64,000 nt of DNA from Burkholderia anthina (GTDB lineage: Bacteria > Pseudomonadota > Gammaproteobacteria > Burkholderiales > Burkholderiaceae), in assembly GCF_001547525.1 (NCBI RefSeq), contig NZ_LNJP01000003.1, positions 124,001 through 188,000 of the forward strand. The letters run 5' to 3'. A model generated the notes under the pieces. The model did not search any database and had not been told where the DNA came from. It saw only the letters and a program-made list of their open reading frames with translations. This document shows, one piece after another, positions 54,192-64,000 of this stretch (within the stretch, counting starts at the first letter, position 1; each line of letters starts with the position of its first letter). The translations under genes and the position numbers were made by a program.

Positions 54192-55084
54192 CAACGGCGC
54201 TCCAGCTTCGGGTCGAGCGCGTCGCGCAGCCCGTCGCCGAGCAGGTTGAACGCGAGCACGGTGAGGAAAATCGCGAGGCTCGGGAACACCGCGATGTGCG
54301 GCGCCGTCACCATGTCCGCGCGCGCCTCGTTGAGCATCGCGCCCCACTCCGGCGTCGGCGGCTGCGCGCCGAGCCCGAGGAACGACAGGCTCGCGGCCGT
54401 GATGATCGACGTGCCGATGCGCATCGTGAAGTAGACGACGACCGACGACACGGTGCCCGGCAGGATGTGCCGCATGATAATCGTCCAGTCCGATGCGCCG
54501 ATGCTGCGCGCGGCCTCGACGTAGGTCATGTGCTTGAGCATCAGCGTGTTGCCGCGCACGAGCCGCGCGAACGCCGGGATGCTGAAGATCGCGACCGCGC
54601 AGATCACGTTGATCATCCCGTTGCCGAGGATCGCGACCACGCCGATCGCGAGCAGGATGCCCGGGAACGCGAACAGCACGTCGGCCACGCGCATCGTGAT
54701 GCGGTCCCACCAGCCTTCGTAATAGCCGGCAAGCAACCCGAAGAACGTGCCGATCACCGCGCCGAGCGCCACCGAGAAGAAGCCGGCGGCCAGCGAAATC
54801 CGCGTGCCCGCGACGATCCGGCTGAAGATGTCGCGGCCGAGCGAGTCGACGCCGAACCAGTGCACGGCCGACGGCCCCGCGTTCAGCGCGTCGTAGTCGA
54901 AATAGTTTTCCGGATCGAACGGCACGATGTGCGGGCCGACGAACGCGAGCACGACGAGCGCCAGCACGAAGCCGCCCGCGACGAGCGCGATGGTCTGCTT
55001 GCGGAACTTGCGCCAGAATTCGCGCCACGGCGTGCGGATCGCGGTCGGTGCGGCCGGCGCCGCGGGCTGGACAGTCGCGTTCAT
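54191..55084 (-). CDS. gsiD: ABC transporter permease, GsiD-type
   Basis: This 297-residue permease has an N-terminal cytoplasmic stretch, about six membrane segments and the EAA-type loop [21 protein letters not shown]. It is the second permease of a dipeptide/glutathione (Dpp/Opp/Gsi) importer, after GsiC. Seven bases separate the two genes. The order iaaA-ATPase-binding protein-two permeases matches gsi of enterobacteria, which supports glutathione transport, though dipeptides cannot be excluded. Confidence 0.88.
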   Translation of the reverse strand: MNATVQPAAPAAPTAIRTPWREFWRKFRKQTIALVAGGFVLALVVLAFVGPHIVPFDPENYFDYDALNAGPSAVHWFGVDSLGRDIFSRIVAGTRISLAAGFFSVALGAVIGTFFGLLAGYYEGWWDRITMRVADVLFAFPGILLAIGVVAILGNGMINVICAVAIFSIPAFARLVRGNTLMLKHMTYVEAARSIGASDWTIIMRHILPGTVSSVVVYFTMRIGTSIITAASLSFLGLGAQPPTPEWGAMLNEARADMVTAPHIAVFPSLAIFLTVLAFNLLGDGLRDALDPKLERR

Positions 55085-55091
55085 GCGCGCC

Positions 55092-56012
55092 TCACTTGAA
55101 CCGGATGGTCGGGTTGATGACCGCGTACAGCACGTCGACGGTCAGGTTGATCAGGATGAATTCCAGCGAGAACAGCAGGACGATCGCCTGGATCACCGGG
55201 TAGTCGCGCATCGTCACCGCGTCGACGAGCAGGCGCCCGAGCCCCGGCCAGTTGAACACGGCCTCGACGACGATCGAGCCGCCGAGCAGGAAGCCGAACT
55301 GCAGCCCCATCATCGTGACGACCGGGATCATCGCGTTGCGCAGGCAGTGCTTGAGCACGACCATCGGCTCGTGCACGCCCTTCGCGCGCGCGGTGCGCAC
55401 GAAGTCCTCGTTCAGCACCTCGACGAACGACGCGCGCGTGAAGCGCGCCATCACCGCCGCGACCGCCGCGCCGAGCGTCAGCGACGGCAGCACGTAGCTC
55501 TTCCACGTGCCGTCCGGCACGACCGGCAGCCAGCCGAGCTTCACCGAGAAGATCTCCATCAGCAGCATGCCGAGCGCGAACGCGGGAAACGAGATGCCCG
55601 ACACCGCGAGCGTCATCCCGAGTCGGTCGGGCCAGCGATTGCGCCAGACCGCCGACGCAATGCCGATCGCCATGCCGAACAGCGTGGACCACACCATGCT
55701 GACGAGCGTGAGCAGCAGCGTCGGCATGAAGCGCTCGCCGATCTCGGTCGACACCGGCCGCTTGCTGCGCGTCGACACACCGAAATCGCCGTGCGCGATC
55801 TTCGCGAAGAAGCGCGCGAATTGCGCGGGCAGCGGCCGGTCGAGCCCGAGATCGGCGCGCACGAGCGCGACGGTCGCCTCGTCGGCTTCGGGGCCGGCCG
55901 CGAGCCGCGCCGGGTCGCCCGGCAGCAGATGCACGAACAGGAACACCAGCACCGCGACGATCGCGAGCGTGGGCAGCAGGCCGAACAGGCGTTTGACGAG
56001 GAAATTCAGCAT
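55092..56012 (-). CDS. gsiC: ABC transporter permease, GsiC-type
   Basis: This 306-residue permease starts with [20 protein letters not shown], has six membrane segments and the EAA loop [20 protein letters not shown]. It belongs to the DppB/OppB/GsiC family and pairs with GsiD. It lies 67 bases after the binding-protein gene. Full length. Confidence 0.9.
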   Translation of the reverse strand: MLNFLVKRLFGLLPTLAIVAVLVFLFVHLLPGDPARLAAGPEADEATVALVRADLGLDRPLPAQFARFFAKIAHGDFGVSTRSKRPVSTEIGERFMPTLLLTLVSMVWSTLFGMAIGIASAVWRNRWPDRLGMTLAVSGISFPAFALGMLLMEIFSVKLGWLPVVPDGTWKSYVLPSLTLGAAVAAVMARFTRASFVEVLNEDFVRTARAKGVHEPMVVLKHCLRNAMIPVVTMMGLQFGFLLGGSIVVEAVFNWPGLGRLLVDAVTMRDYPVIQAIVLLFSLEFILINLTVDVLYAVINPTIRFK

Positions 56013-56079
56013 GGGACACCGATCGAATCAGCGCACCGGCGGCTCGCGCCGCCGGCACTGCGTGGCGGGCAAGCCGCCG

Positions 56080-57642
56080 TCATTTCACCGAGATCTCGTC
56101 GAAGTTGAACGAACCGTCCGGCATCACGTATGCGCCCTGCAGCCGCTTGCTGCGCGCATACACGATCTTCTCCTGCACGAGGAAGATCCACGGCGCATCG
56201 GCCCAGATCTGCTTCTGCGCATCGGCGTACAGCTCGGCCTTCTTCGTGCGGTCCACCGTCTCGAGTGCCTTCGTCAGATCGCCGTCGACCGCGTCGTTCT
56301 TGTAGTACGCGGTGTTGACGAGCTTCGGCGGCGCCGACGCGCCGGCCAGCAGCGGCGTGATCGCCCAGTTCGCTTCGCCCGTCGACGACGACCAGCCGAT
56401 GTAGTACATCCGCACCGGCGCCTTCGCCGGATCCGGCGCGCTCTCGACCTTCGCGACGCGTTCGCCGGCTTCCAGCGCCTGCACCTGCACCTTCACGCCG
56501 ACCTGCGCGAGCTGCTGCTGCACGAACTGGATCGCCTTCTGCGACGTCGAGTTGTTATACGCGGACCACAGCGTCGTCTCGAAGCCGTTCGGATAGCCGG
56601 CTTCCTTCAGCAGCGCCCGCGCCTTCGCCGGGTCGTACGGCCAGGGCCCGAGCTTCGTCGCGTAATCGACGCCCTGCGGCACCACGCCGGTCGACGGCGT
56701 CGCGAAACCGGAAAACGCGACCTTCGCGAGCGCTTCCTTGTTCACCGCGTAGTTCAGCGCCTGGCGCACCTTCGGGTTGTCGAACGGCTTTTGCAGCATG
56801 TTCAGCGACACGTAGCGCTGCACGATCGACGGCCGCTCGACGACGTCGACCTTCGGGTTGCTCTTCAGGTCGGCCGCCTGCTCGAACGGAATGCGGAACG
56901 CGAAATCGGCTTCGCCCGTCTTCATCAGCGCCGCGCGCGTGTTGTTGTCGACCACCGGCTTCCAGTCGATCGCGTCGATCTTCGGGTAGCCCTTCTTCCA
57001 GTAGCCGGCGAACTTCTTCACCTTCAGGTCGTCGGTCTGCTTCCACTCGACGAACTCGAACGGGCCGGTGCCGACCGGATGCAGCGCGATGTCGCGGCCC
57101 CACTTCTTCAGCGCGGCCGGCGAAATCATCACGGCCGACGGGTGCGCGAGCGTGTTGATGAACGCCGAGAACGGCTCGCGCAGCGTGACCTTCACCGTGG
57201 TCGGATCGACGGCCTCGGTCTTCTCGATCACGCGGAACATGTTGTAGCGCTTCAGGTGGTTCGCGGGATCGGTCACGCGGTCGAAGTTCGCCTTCACGGC
57301 CGCCGCGTTGAAATCGGTGCCGTCGTGGAACTTCACGCCCGAGCGCAGCTTGATCGTGTATGTCTTCGCGTCGGGGCTGGCTTCGTAGCCGGTCGCGAGC
57401 ACGTTGACGAGCTTCATGTCCTTGTCGAAGCCGAACAGCCCCTGGTAGAACGACTTGACGACGGCCTGCGACACCGTGTCGTTCGCGTCGTACGGGTCCA
57501 TCGTCGTGAAGGTCGAATCCACCGCCATCACCGCGGTCTGCTGCGCGAACGCGGGCAGCGCGGCCGACAGCGCGAACGCGCCGGCGAGCGCGACGAAGCA
57601 TGCGCGCGGACGAAACATCGGAAACGGATGCTGCTTGTTCAT
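56080..57642 (-). CDS. gsiB: Periplasmic solute-binding protein, GsiB-type
   Basis: This 520-residue protein has a signal peptide ([20 protein letters not shown]) and the SBP family 5 fold for peptides: [40 protein letters not shown] and [17 protein letters not shown]. In this operon position it is the GsiB-like glutathione/peptide receptor. It is expressed after the ATPase gene with a 102-base gap, which may contain an mRNA-stability element to raise its level; no clear hairpin was confirmed. Confidence 0.92.
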   Translation of the reverse strand: MNKQHPFPMFRPRACFVALAGAFALSAALPAFAQQTAVMAVDSTFTTMDPYDANDTVSQAVVKSFYQGLFGFDKDMKLVNVLATGYEASPDAKTYTIKLRSGVKFHDGTDFNAAAVKANFDRVTDPANHLKRYNMFRVIEKTEAVDPTTVKVTLREPFSAFINTLAHPSAVMISPAALKKWGRDIALHPVGTGPFEFVEWKQTDDLKVKKFAGYWKKGYPKIDAIDWKPVVDNNTRAALMKTGEADFAFRIPFEQAADLKSNPKVDVVERPSIVQRYVSLNMLQKPFDNPKVRQALNYAVNKEALAKVAFSGFATPSTGVVPQGVDYATKLGPWPYDPAKARALLKEAGYPNGFETTLWSAYNNSTSQKAIQFVQQQLAQVGVKVQVQALEAGERVAKVESAPDPAKAPVRMYYIGWSSSTGEANWAITPLLAGASAPPKLVNTAYYKNDAVDGDLTKALETVDRTKKAELYADAQKQIWADAPWIFLVQEKIVYARSKRLQGAYVMPDGSFNFDEISVK

Positions 57643-57744
57643 GTTGCTGGGCTCCTATCGGTGAATCGGTGACGCCTCACGGGCGTTTCGGTTTCGACTG
57701 CCTGCCGGTTCGTGCGCCGTCATCGCAACGCACGACTCCACTAC

Positions 57745-59649
57745 TCAATACGCGCCGCCGACGCGATGCGTCGCGACGTAATGATCGGGGCCGACCGCGA
57801 CGAGCGGCGCGACGACGGGCTCGTCGCCGACCGCGCGGATCGGGCTCGGAATCTCGTCGGCCGCGAGCTGGCGCGGCGCATGCCGGCGCGCGGGGTCGGC
57901 CACCGGCACCGCGCTCATCAGCTTCTTCGTGTACGGATGCTGCGGCGCCTCGAACACCGCGCGGCGCGGGCCGATCTCGACGATCTGGCCGAGATACATC
58001 ACCGCGACGCGATGGCTGATACGCTCGACCACCGCCATGTCGTGCGAGATGAACAGGTACGCGACGCCGAGTTCGCGCTGCAGGTCGAGCATCAGGTTGA
58101 CGATCTGCGCCTGCACCGACACGTCGAGCGCCGACACCGACTCGTCGGCGATCACGACCTTAGGGTTCAGCGCGAGCGCGCGCGCGATCGCGATCCGCTG
58201 GCGCTGGCCGCCCGAGAATTCGTGCGGATAGCGGCGCGCGGCTTCCGGCGGCAGGCCGACCTTGTCGAGCAGCCAGTCGACGCGCGCCTGCGCTTCACGG
58301 CCGCTCGCGACGCCGTGCACGAGCAGCGGCTCCATGATCGAGAAGCCGACGGTCAGGCGCGGGTTCAGCGACGCGAACGGGTCCTGGAAGATGAACTGGA
58401 TGTTCCGCCGCAGCGCCTGCAGGTCATGCCCCTTCATTGCGCTGATGTCGCGACCGTCGAATTCGATCGAGCCGCTCTGCGATTCGACGAGGCGCAACAG
58501 CGAGCGGCCGGTGGTCGACTTGCCGCAGCCCGATTCGCCGACGAGCGCGAGCGTTTCGCCCGCGCGCAGCTCGAAGCTCACGCGCTCCACCGCATGCACG
58601 TACTGCGACACGCGGCCGAACACGCCGCTCTTCACCGGAAAGCGCGTGACGAGATCGCGCACGCGCAGGATCGGCGGCGCGGCGTGATCGACGAGCGGCT
58701 GCGCGTCGTTCGCGGCGGACGCCGCGGTCGGGGCCGCGGCCGTCGCGCTCGTGCCGTCCACCTTCAGCAGCGGGAATTTCTCCGGCGCGTCGGTGCCCTG
58801 CATCGAGCCGAGCCGCGGCACGGCCGCGAGCAGCGCCCGCGTGTAGCGATGCGCGGGCGTCGCGAAGATGCGGTCCGACTCGCCCTCCTCGACCTTCTCG
58901 CCGCGATACATCACGAGCACGCGGTCGGCCACTTCGGCCACCACGCCCATGTCGTGCGTGATGAAGATCACGCCCATGTTCATTTCGTCCTGCAGCCCGC
59001 GGATCAGTTGCAGGATCTGCGCCTGGATCGTCACGTCGAGCGCGGTCGTCGGCTCGTCGGCGATCAGCAGCGCGGGCCGGCACGACAGCGCCATCGCGAT
59101 CATCACGCGCTGCCGCATCCCGCCCGACAGTTGGTGCGGATAGCGCGCGAACACGCGGCGCGCTTCCGGGATGCGCACGAGATCGAGCAGCCGCAGCGCT
59201 TCCGCGCGGGCTTCGGCCGCGCTCTTCGACTGGTGCAGCGCGATCGCCTCGCTGATCTGGTCGCCGACCGTAAACACCGGGTTCAGCGACGTCATCGGCT
59301 CCTGGAAGATCATCGCGATGTCCGCGCCGCGGATGCCGCGCATCGTCGCGGCGCTCGCCTGCGCGAGATCGACCAGCGCGCCGCCACGGCGCCGGAACGC
59401 GATCCGTCCGCTCGTGATCTCGCCGCCGCCGTGCTCGACGAGCCGCATCAGCGCGAGCGACGTGACCGACTTGCCGGAGCCCGATTCGCCGACGATCGCG
59501 AGCGTCTCGCCGCGATCGACGTGAAACGACACGTTGCGCACCGCGTCGAACGTCGCGCTTTCGCGGCGGAACGTGACCGACAGGTCGTCGACGGCCACCA
59601 CGCGCTGCTCGGGCAGCGCCAAGGCCGACGGGTTACGGCTCGAAGTCAT
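57745..59649 (-). CDS. gsiA: Dipeptide/glutathione ABC ATPase, two fused domains (GsiA-type)
   Basis: This 634-residue protein has two complete ABC modules. The first has Walker A GESGSGKS, signature LSGGMRQRV and Walker [13 protein letters not shown]; the second has [24 protein letters not shown] and [12 protein letters not shown]. Fusion of the DppD- and DppF-like halves is typical of GsiA. It powers the GsiBCD importer. An Ala-rich linker (about 290-325) joins the halves. It lies 26 bases after iaaA. Confidence 0.94.
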   Translation of the reverse strand: MTSSRNPSALALPEQRVVAVDDLSVTFRRESATFDAVRNVSFHVDRGETLAIVGESGSGKSVTSLALMRLVEHGGGEITSGRIAFRRRGGALVDLAQASAATMRGIRGADIAMIFQEPMTSLNPVFTVGDQISEAIALHQSKSAAEARAEALRLLDLVRIPEARRVFARYPHQLSGGMRQRVMIAMALSCRPALLIADEPTTALDVTIQAQILQLIRGLQDEMNMGVIFITHDMGVVAEVADRVLVMYRGEKVEEGESDRIFATPAHRYTRALLAAVPRLGSMQGTDAPEKFPLLKVDGTSATAAAPTAASAANDAQPLVDHAAPPILRVRDLVTRFPVKSGVFGRVSQYVHAVERVSFELRAGETLALVGESGCGKSTTGRSLLRLVESQSGSIEFDGRDISAMKGHDLQALRRNIQFIFQDPFASLNPRLTVGFSIMEPLLVHGVASGREAQARVDWLLDKVGLPPEAARRYPHEFSGGQRQRIAIARALALNPKVVIADESVSALDVSVQAQIVNLMLDLQRELGVAYLFISHDMAVVERISHRVAVMYLGQIVEIGPRRAVFEAPQHPYTKKLMSAVPVADPARRHAPRQLAADEIPSPIRAVGDEPVVAPLVAVGPDHYVATHRVGGAY

Positions 59650-59675
59650 CGCGTATCTCCTCGTGCGATCCGGTT

Positions 59676-60668
59676 TCAGGCCGCGTCGTCGCGGTAGATG
59701 CCGACGACCGGCGCTTCCCCGACGCGCGCGTAGCCGCGGTACATCCCTTCGGTGTTGAACGGCATCGCGACGTTGCCGTGCGCGTCGACCGCGATGATCC
59801 CGCCGCGGCCCGCCAGGCGCGGCAGCTTGTTCATCACGACGTCGTGCGCGGCGTCGGCGAGCGACGCGCCGCGATACGCGATCTGCGCGGCGACGTCATG
59901 CGCGGTCGCGAGCCGGATGAACGTCTCGCCGGTGCCCGTCGACGAGACCGCGCAGGTCGCGTCGTCCGCATAGCAGCCGGCGCCGATGATCGGCGAATCG
60001 CCGACGCGCCCCGGCTGCTTGTTCGTGATGCCGCCCGTCGACGTCGCCGCCGCGATATGGCCATGCACGTCGCACGCGACCGCGCCGACCGTGCCGTGCT
60101 TGCGGTCCGGATCGAGCGGTTCGGCGGGTTGCGGCTGCGACTGGCCGAACACGAACGTCGCCGCATCGTGATCGAGCATCGCGCCGGCCGCCGCGCGCGC
60201 CTTGACCCACTGCGCATGCCGCGCTTCGGTGTCGAAGTAGCCGGGTTCCACGAGCTCGAGCCCCTGCGCGGCCGCGAATGCGTCGGCGCCCGCGCCGGCG
60301 AACAGCACGTGCTCGCTCGCCTCCATCACGCGCCGCGCGGCGAGTACGGGATTGCGCACGCGGGTCGCGCAGCAGATCGCGCCGGCGCCGAGCGTCGCGC
60401 CGTCCATGACCGCCGCGTCGAGTTCGTGCTTGCCTTCAGCCGTATACACGGCGCCGCGCCCGGCGTTGAACAGCGGGCAATCCTCGAGCATCCGCACCGC
60501 GACGGTGACGGCGTCGAGCGCGCTGCCGCCGTCGGCCAGCACCTGTTGCGCGGCCTGCAGGATCGCGGTGAGTTCGGCGCGGTACCGACGTTCGGTGTCG
60601 GTATCCATCGCTTCGCGCAGGATCGTGCCTGCGCCGCCGTGAATCGCGACGATCGCGGGTGAAGTCAT
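59676..60668 (-). CDS. iaaA: Isoaspartyl peptidase / L-asparaginase (Ntn hydrolase)
   Basis: This 330-residue precursor has IHGGAGTI at the N-terminus and the autocleavage and nucleophile site [10 protein letters not shown] (Thr193), followed by [13 protein letters not shown] and [10 protein letters not shown]. It hydrolyses beta-aspartyl (isoaspartyl) dipeptides and asparagine. It heads the transporter genes exactly as iaaA precedes gsiABCD in E. coli. The ATG at 60668 overlaps the RpiR stop (ATGA). Cytoplasmic. Confidence 0.94.
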   Translation of the reverse strand: MTSPAIVAIHGGAGTILREAMDTDTERRYRAELTAILQAAQQVLADGGSALDAVTVAVRMLEDCPLFNAGRGAVYTAEGKHELDAAVMDGATLGAGAICCATRVRNPVLAARRVMEASEHVLFAGAGADAFAAAQGLELVEPGYFDTEARHAQWVKARAAAGAMLDHDAATFVFGQSQPQPAEPLDPDRKHGTVGAVACDVHGHIAAATSTGGITNKQPGRVGDSPIIGAGCYADDATCAVSSTGTGETFIRLATAHDVAAQIAYRGASLADAAHDVVMNKLPRLAGRGGIIAVDAHGNVAMPFNTEGMYRGYARVGEAPVVGIYRDDAA

Positions 60669-61609
60669 GATTTTTTCGGACGGGGGGAAGAAGGGTTGGC
60701 GGCCGGCAGCGCCGCTTGCGGCTGCACGAGCCACGGCAGCAGGAATTCGGTCATCTCGGCGGCGGATTTCGCGGACCGGTGCGTGCGCAGCGCGACCGCG
60801 TCGATCAGCGCCTCGATCATCGTCAGCACCGCGGCCTCCGACGTGGCGGCAAAACGCCGCTCGGCCTTGACGTACAGGTTCAGCGACGCGATCGGCGCGA
60901 GCGGCGATTGCGGGCCGTCGGAGATACCGAGCACGCGCGCGCCGCGCGCGGCCGCACGACGGGCCAGCTCGATCGTGTCCTTCACGTAGCGCGGAAACGC
61001 GAGCGCGATCACGAGATCGCGCGAATCGGCGGTGTACAGACGTCGCGCCGCATGCGACGGGCCGCCGAGCAGCGCGAGCGACTGCACGCTGTCATGGCAG
61101 ACGGACAGTCCGTGCTCCATCAATCCGGTCAGAAACGCGCTCGACCCGGCGCCGAGAATCAGCACGCGCCGTGCGCCGACGATCGCCTCGACCGCCGCCT
61201 CGACGTCGGCCGCATCCAGTTGCGCGCGCGTGTTCTCGATGTTGGCGACAGCCTGGTCGAACACCGCATCGATCCAGACCGCGCCGCGTACGCCGGGCTC
61301 CTGCTCCTGCGCCGAACGCAGCCGCTCGACCGGCCCGAGCGTGGCCTCGAAGCCGCGCACGAGCGCCGCGCGCATCGCCGGATAGCCGTCGAAACCGAGC
61401 GCCTTCGCGAAGCGGTTCGCGGTCGCGATCGACGCATTCACGGCCTGCGCGAGCTCGTCGATCCGCATCGTCGCCGCGCGAAACGGGTTCGCCAGCACGA
61501 ATTCGCCCATGCGCCGGTGAATCGGCGTCATCAACGGCATCGCCGACGCGATCCGCTCGGCGATCGCGGGTTCGTCGTGACTGACATCGGGCGGAACGAG
61601 AGGCGTCAT
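60665..61609 (-). CDS. RpiR/MurR family regulator with SIS domain
   Basis: This 314-residue protein has an N-terminal HTH (TMRIDELAQAVNASIATANR, about residues 47-66) and a SIS sugar-phosphate-binding domain (about 130-260, VLILGAGSSAFLTGLMEHGL). It is first in the iaaA-gsiABCD-peptidase operon and overlaps iaaA by ATGA, so it probably represses or activates its own operon. A sugar-phosphate effector suggests control by cell-wall recycling intermediates, which is inference. A matching inverted repeat lies just upstream. Confidence 0.9.
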   Translation of the reverse strand: MTPLVPPDVSHDEPAIAERIASAMPLMTPIHRRMGEFVLANPFRAATMRIDELAQAVNASIATANRFAKALGFDGYPAMRAALVRGFEATLGPVERLRSAQEQEPGVRGAVWIDAVFDQAVANIENTRAQLDAADVEAAVEAIVGARRVLILGAGSSAFLTGLMEHGLSVCHDSVQSLALLGGPSHAARRLYTADSRDLVIALAFPRYVKDTIELARRAAARGARVLGISDGPQSPLAPIASLNLYVKAERRFAATSEAAVLTMIEALIDAVALRTHRSAKSAAEMTEFLLPWLVQPQAALPAANPSSPRPKKS

Positions 61610-62082
61610 GCGAAGGGTTGTTGCAAGGTTCGATGAAAATGAATTTACACAATCTGATGGCAGGAAAAAAATAAATTTTCATCAGGGTTGTCACGCCCCG
61701 CCCGCCTTCGTCAGCCGTCCGCGAGATCGCCCGCCCGCGCCGCACGGGCCTTTGACGGACGACGGCCTTCCGTCCCGGCCCCTGTGTTTGGCGCATCGTC
61801 ATCGGGAAAACCCCAAGCAAGTTCGTTCGAATGCAGATTCACGTTGACCGGATTCGCATTCGAACATAGGATGTTCGAAAATGATCAGTCGTCAGATAAC
61901 ATTGCAGTGTGACGACGACCAAATGTTCGCTCGAACACCGTGGATCCGATATAAACCGGTACAAACCGGCTCGGATCAAGATCGGACATCGTACGAACGA
62001 AAACGAAACAAGCCATCCCGACGGATGGCCCTCATGGACCGGGCAGGCGCCGCGCGCCCGCCCTGCCTGACAGGAGACAGCA
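61610..62082. promoter_or_regulatory. Divergent control region rpiR/MFS gene with several palindromes
   Basis: 473 bases with no gene. Dyads: GATGAAAAT (61632-61640) with ATTTTCATC (61675-61683), 23-74 bases upstream of rpiR and of the TGAAA/TTTCA type RpiR proteins often bind; TTCGAACAT-AGG-ATGTTCGAA (61859-61879); and TGTTCG-CT-CGAACA (61924-61937). The latter two share the TGTTCG/CGAACA core and point to a second regulator acting on the MFS-GH31 genes. Confidence 0.55.
61859..61879. promoter_or_regulatory. Palindrome TTCGAACAT-N3-ATGTTCGAA
   Basis: Nine-base perfect arms at 61859-61867 and 61871-61879, AGG spacer. A second related dyad follows 44 bases later (61924-61937). This suits an operator for the plus-strand transporter at 62083. 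The regulator is not encoded next to it in the window. Confidence 0.5.
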
Positions 62083-63354
62083 GTGAAGACAGTCAAGGCG
62101 TTGCGCTGGTGGATCATCGTGCTCGTGTGTCTCGGCACGATTCTCAACTACCTCGCACGGAATTCCCTCGCGGTGCTCGCGCCCGAGCTCAAGCAGGTGT
62201 TCGCGATCTCGACGCAGCAGTACTCGTATATCGTCGGCGCGTTCCAGATCGGCTACACGATCATGCAGCCGGTATGCGGGTTCATCGTCGACCTGATCGG
62301 GCTGCGGCTCGGCTTCGCGCTGTTCGCGATGCTGTGGTCGGTGGTCGGCGTCGCGCACGGCTTCGCGTCCGGCTGGCTGTCGCTCGGTATCCTGCGCGGC
62401 TTTCTGGGCCTGTTCGAGGCGGCCGCGATTCCGTCGGGGATGAAGGCCGTCGCCGAATGGTTTCCCGACCGCGAGAAATCCGTCGCGGTGGGCTACTTCA
62501 ACGCGGGCACGTCGCTCGGCGCCGCGATCGCGCCGCCGCTCGTCGTGTTCATCTCGATGCGGTTCGGCTGGCAGGCCGCGTTCATGGTCACCGGCGCGCT
62601 CGGCTTCATCTGGGCCGCGCTCTGGTACACGCAGTACCGGTCGCCGGCCGACCATCCGCGCATCACGGCGCGGGAACGCACGCTGATCCGCGACGGCCAG
62701 GCCACGATGCCGCCCGTGTCCAGGCGCCGCGTCCGCGACGTCGTCACCGCCCGGCGCTTCTGGGCGATCGCGCTGCCGCGCTTCTTCGCGGAGCCCGCAT
62801 GGCAGACTTTCAGCTTCTGGATTCCGCTGTATCTCGCGACCGAGCGCCACATGCCGCTCACGCAGATCGCGGTGTTCGCGTGGATGCCGTTTCTCGCGGC
62901 CGACCTCGGCGGCATCGCCGGCGGCTACCTGTCGCCCTACCTCGCGAACCGCTTCAAGCTGCCCCTCGTGTGGTCGCGCGTCGCCGGCGTCGCGCTCGGC
63001 GCGGTGCTGATGCTCGGGCCGGCGATGATCGGGCTCGTGTCGTCGCCGTACACCGCGATTGCGCTGTTCTGCGTCGGCGGCTTCGCGCACCAGATGATCT
63101 CCGCGCTCGTCAACACGCTGTCGGCCGACGTGTTCGATTCCGAGGAGGTCGGCACCGCCAGCGGCTTCGCCGGGATGGCCGCGTGGATCGGCGGCCTCGG
63201 CTTCTCGCTGCTGGTCGGCGCGCTCGCCGACAAGATCGGCTATGCGCCGCTGTTCGCGTGCCTCGGCCTGTTCGACATCATCGGCGTCACGCTGCTCGCG
63301 GTGCTGATCCGCGGCCAGTCGAAGCAGGAACGCCTGCTCGCGCAGCACGCCTGA
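62083..63354 (+). CDS. MFS transporter, anion:cation symporter (ACS) family
   Basis: This 423-residue transporter has 12 membrane segments and ACS family signatures: ILNYLARNSLAVLAPELKQ (loop 1), RGFLGLFEAAAIPSGMKAVA (TM4) and the PDREKSVAVGYFNAG loop. Members carry hexuronates, galactarate or related sugar acids with H+. GTG start with AGGAGA 8 bases upstream. It is 26 bases ahead of a GH31 glycosidase gene in the same operon, so the substrate may be an oligosaccharide or glycoside derivative. Confidence 0.88.
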   Translation: MKTVKALRWWIIVLVCLGTILNYLARNSLAVLAPELKQVFAISTQQYSYIVGAFQIGYTIMQPVCGFIVDLIGLRLGFALFAMLWSVVGVAHGFASGWLSLGILRGFLGLFEAAAIPSGMKAVAEWFPDREKSVAVGYFNAGTSLGAAIAPPLVVFISMRFGWQAAFMVTGALGFIWAALWYTQYRSPADHPRITARERTLIRDGQATMPPVSRRRVRDVVTARRFWAIALPRFFAEPAWQTFSFWIPLYLATERHMPLTQIAVFAWMPFLAADLGGIAGGYLSPYLANRFKLPLVWSRVAGVALGAVLMLGPAMIGLVSSPYTAIALFCVGGFAHQMISALVNTLSADVFDSEEVGTASGFAGMAAWIGGLGFSLLVGALADKIGYAPLFACLGLFDIIGVTLLAVLIRGQSKQERLLAQHA

Positions 63355-63380
63355 GCTCCGTTTTCACCAGGAATCGCCTT

Positions 63381-64000
63381 ATGACTTCGCTCCTTCATCC
63401 GCCCGTGTTCCGCGTCGCCAGCCACCACGCGAACCGCGTGCTGCTCGCGTCCGATACGGGCGCCACCCTCGAAATCTTCGTGCTCGAGGACGACATCGTG
63501 CGCTTGCGCGTGCTGCCCGACGCGACGGCGCGCACCCCGCGCACGTGGACCATCGCGCCCGGCCTCGACGACGTGCCGCTCGACGGGCGCGACCGGCTCG
63601 ACCTGAGCGGCTTCGCGCTGCCCCACTACGACTTCGCCGAAGACGACGACGGCGTGCGGATCGAAACCGCGCAGATCCGGCTCGCGGTGCGCCGGCAATG
63701 CGGCCATTGCACGTGGTCGATGCGCGGCGCGGACGGCGCATGGCGCGTCGCACTCGCCGACCGCGCGACGCAAGCGTACAACTTCGGCTGGTGGGACGAT
63801 CGTGCGTATCACTACGTCGCCCGCGAGCGGGGCGACAAGGTATTCGGCCTCGGCGAACGCGCGGGCGAACTCGACCGCACGGGCGCGCGCTTCGAGATGC
63901 GCAACATCGACGCGATGGGCTACAGCGCGAAGCACACCGACCCGCTTTACAAGCACATCCCGTTCTACATCACGTGGTCGCCCGATGCGCGCCAGGGGTT
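63381..64000 (+). CDS. GH31 alpha-glycosidase, N-terminal part (runs off the right edge)
   Basis: About 206 residues are visible. It begins MTSLLHPPVFRVASHH with AGGA about 9 bases upstream. The N-terminal beta domain ends with FGLGERAGELDRTGARFEMR and then MGYSAKHTDPLYKHIPFYIT, highly typical of GH31 alpha-glucosidase/alpha-xylosidase proteins. No signal peptide, so cytoplasmic. It is probably the intracellular hydrolase for the sugar imported by the MFS gene just upstream. The catalytic domain lies beyond the window. Confidence 0.9.
   Translation, partial: MTSLLHPPVFRVASHHANRVLLASDTGATLEIFVLEDDIVRLRVLPDATARTPRTWTIAPGLDDVPLDGRDRLDLSGFALPHYDFAEDDDGVRIETAQIRLAVRRQCGHCTWSMRGADGAWRVALADRATQAYNFGWWDDRAYHYVARERGDKVFGLGERAGELDRTGARFEMRNIDAMGYSAKHTDPLYKHIPFYITWSPDARQG

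Noticed and set aside
62041-62070. GC-rich imperfect inverted repeat just before the MFS gene
   Set aside because: Arms (GGGCAGGCG and CGCCCTGCC-like) are imperfect and overlap the ribosome-site region; no clear function.

Overview
The window looks like a replicon of the Burkholderia cepacia complex. It is roughly two-thirds G+C, with dense, strongly G/C-ending codons. It carries what I recognise as the c-di-GMP-controlled Bep exopolysaccharide locus known from B. cenocepacia (regulators BerA and BerB), followed by typical Burkholderia housekeeping and catabolic genes. Species and replicon are inferred from gene content; no alignment was run. I saw no tRNA, rRNA, CRISPR array, insertion sequence or prophage.

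1-9.3 kb. A BerA-type Crp/Fnr regulator (minus strand) is followed two bases later by the start of an undecaprenyl-phosphate sugar transferase that leaves the left edge. A 0.9 kb relatively A+T-rich regulatory region separates BerA from a divergent paralogous Crp/Fnr protein. Next come five plus-strand genes joined by four consecutive 4-bp stop/start overlaps: a small carrier protein, an acyl-CoA-dehydrogenase-like flavoprotein, an amino acid:carrier-protein ligase (a seryl-tRNA-synthetase-like enzyme without tRNA-binding domain), a DUF1839 protein with a BtrH/papain-like Cys-His pattern, and a GH2 beta-mannosidase-like protein. I read this as a pathway that activates an amino acid, loads it on the carrier, perhaps oxidises it there, and transfers it to an unknown acceptor. 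It is the most interesting system in the window.

9.3-32.7 kb. The exopolysaccharide locus. BerB (sigma54 activator) faces a 1.3 kb non-coding region and then an ElaA-like acetyltransferase coupled to manC (GDP-mannose supply). On the minus strand run wza, wzc, a Wzy-like polymerase, three glycosyltransferases, an acyltransferase-3 protein and a secreted beta-helix protein. A good sigma54 promoter candidate lies just upstream of wza. A tandem alpha/beta-hydrolase with a Cys nucleophile, a Wzx flippase, a small secreted Ala/Pro-rich protein and a secreted GH3 glycosidase complete the locus.

32.7-46.6 kb. Mixed chromosomal genes: DUF4865 with a LysR regulator and a tiny membrane ORF, YigZ, a short H-NS-like protein, PPK2, gamma-glutamyltransferase with a clear terminator, a YdjM-like membrane protein, the long helicase Lhr, an APC permease and a HigBA-type toxin-antitoxin pair.

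46.6-51 kb. Protocatechuate branch: pcaQ and pcaHG are separated by an XRE regulator and a NlpC/P60-like gene. Both flanks carry a copy of the same PcaQ-box promoter segment, suggesting a duplication or insertion. Two strong hairpin terminators isolate the parts.

51-64 kb. An AraC regulator, then an eight-gene minus-strand operon (RpiR regulator, iaaA, gsiABCD, a P1-family aminopeptidase and a DppA D-aminopeptidase) for importing and hydrolysing glutathione or unusual peptides. Beyond a divergent promoter region rich in palindromes lie an MFS (ACS family) transporter and the start of a GH31 glycosidase that leaves the right edge.
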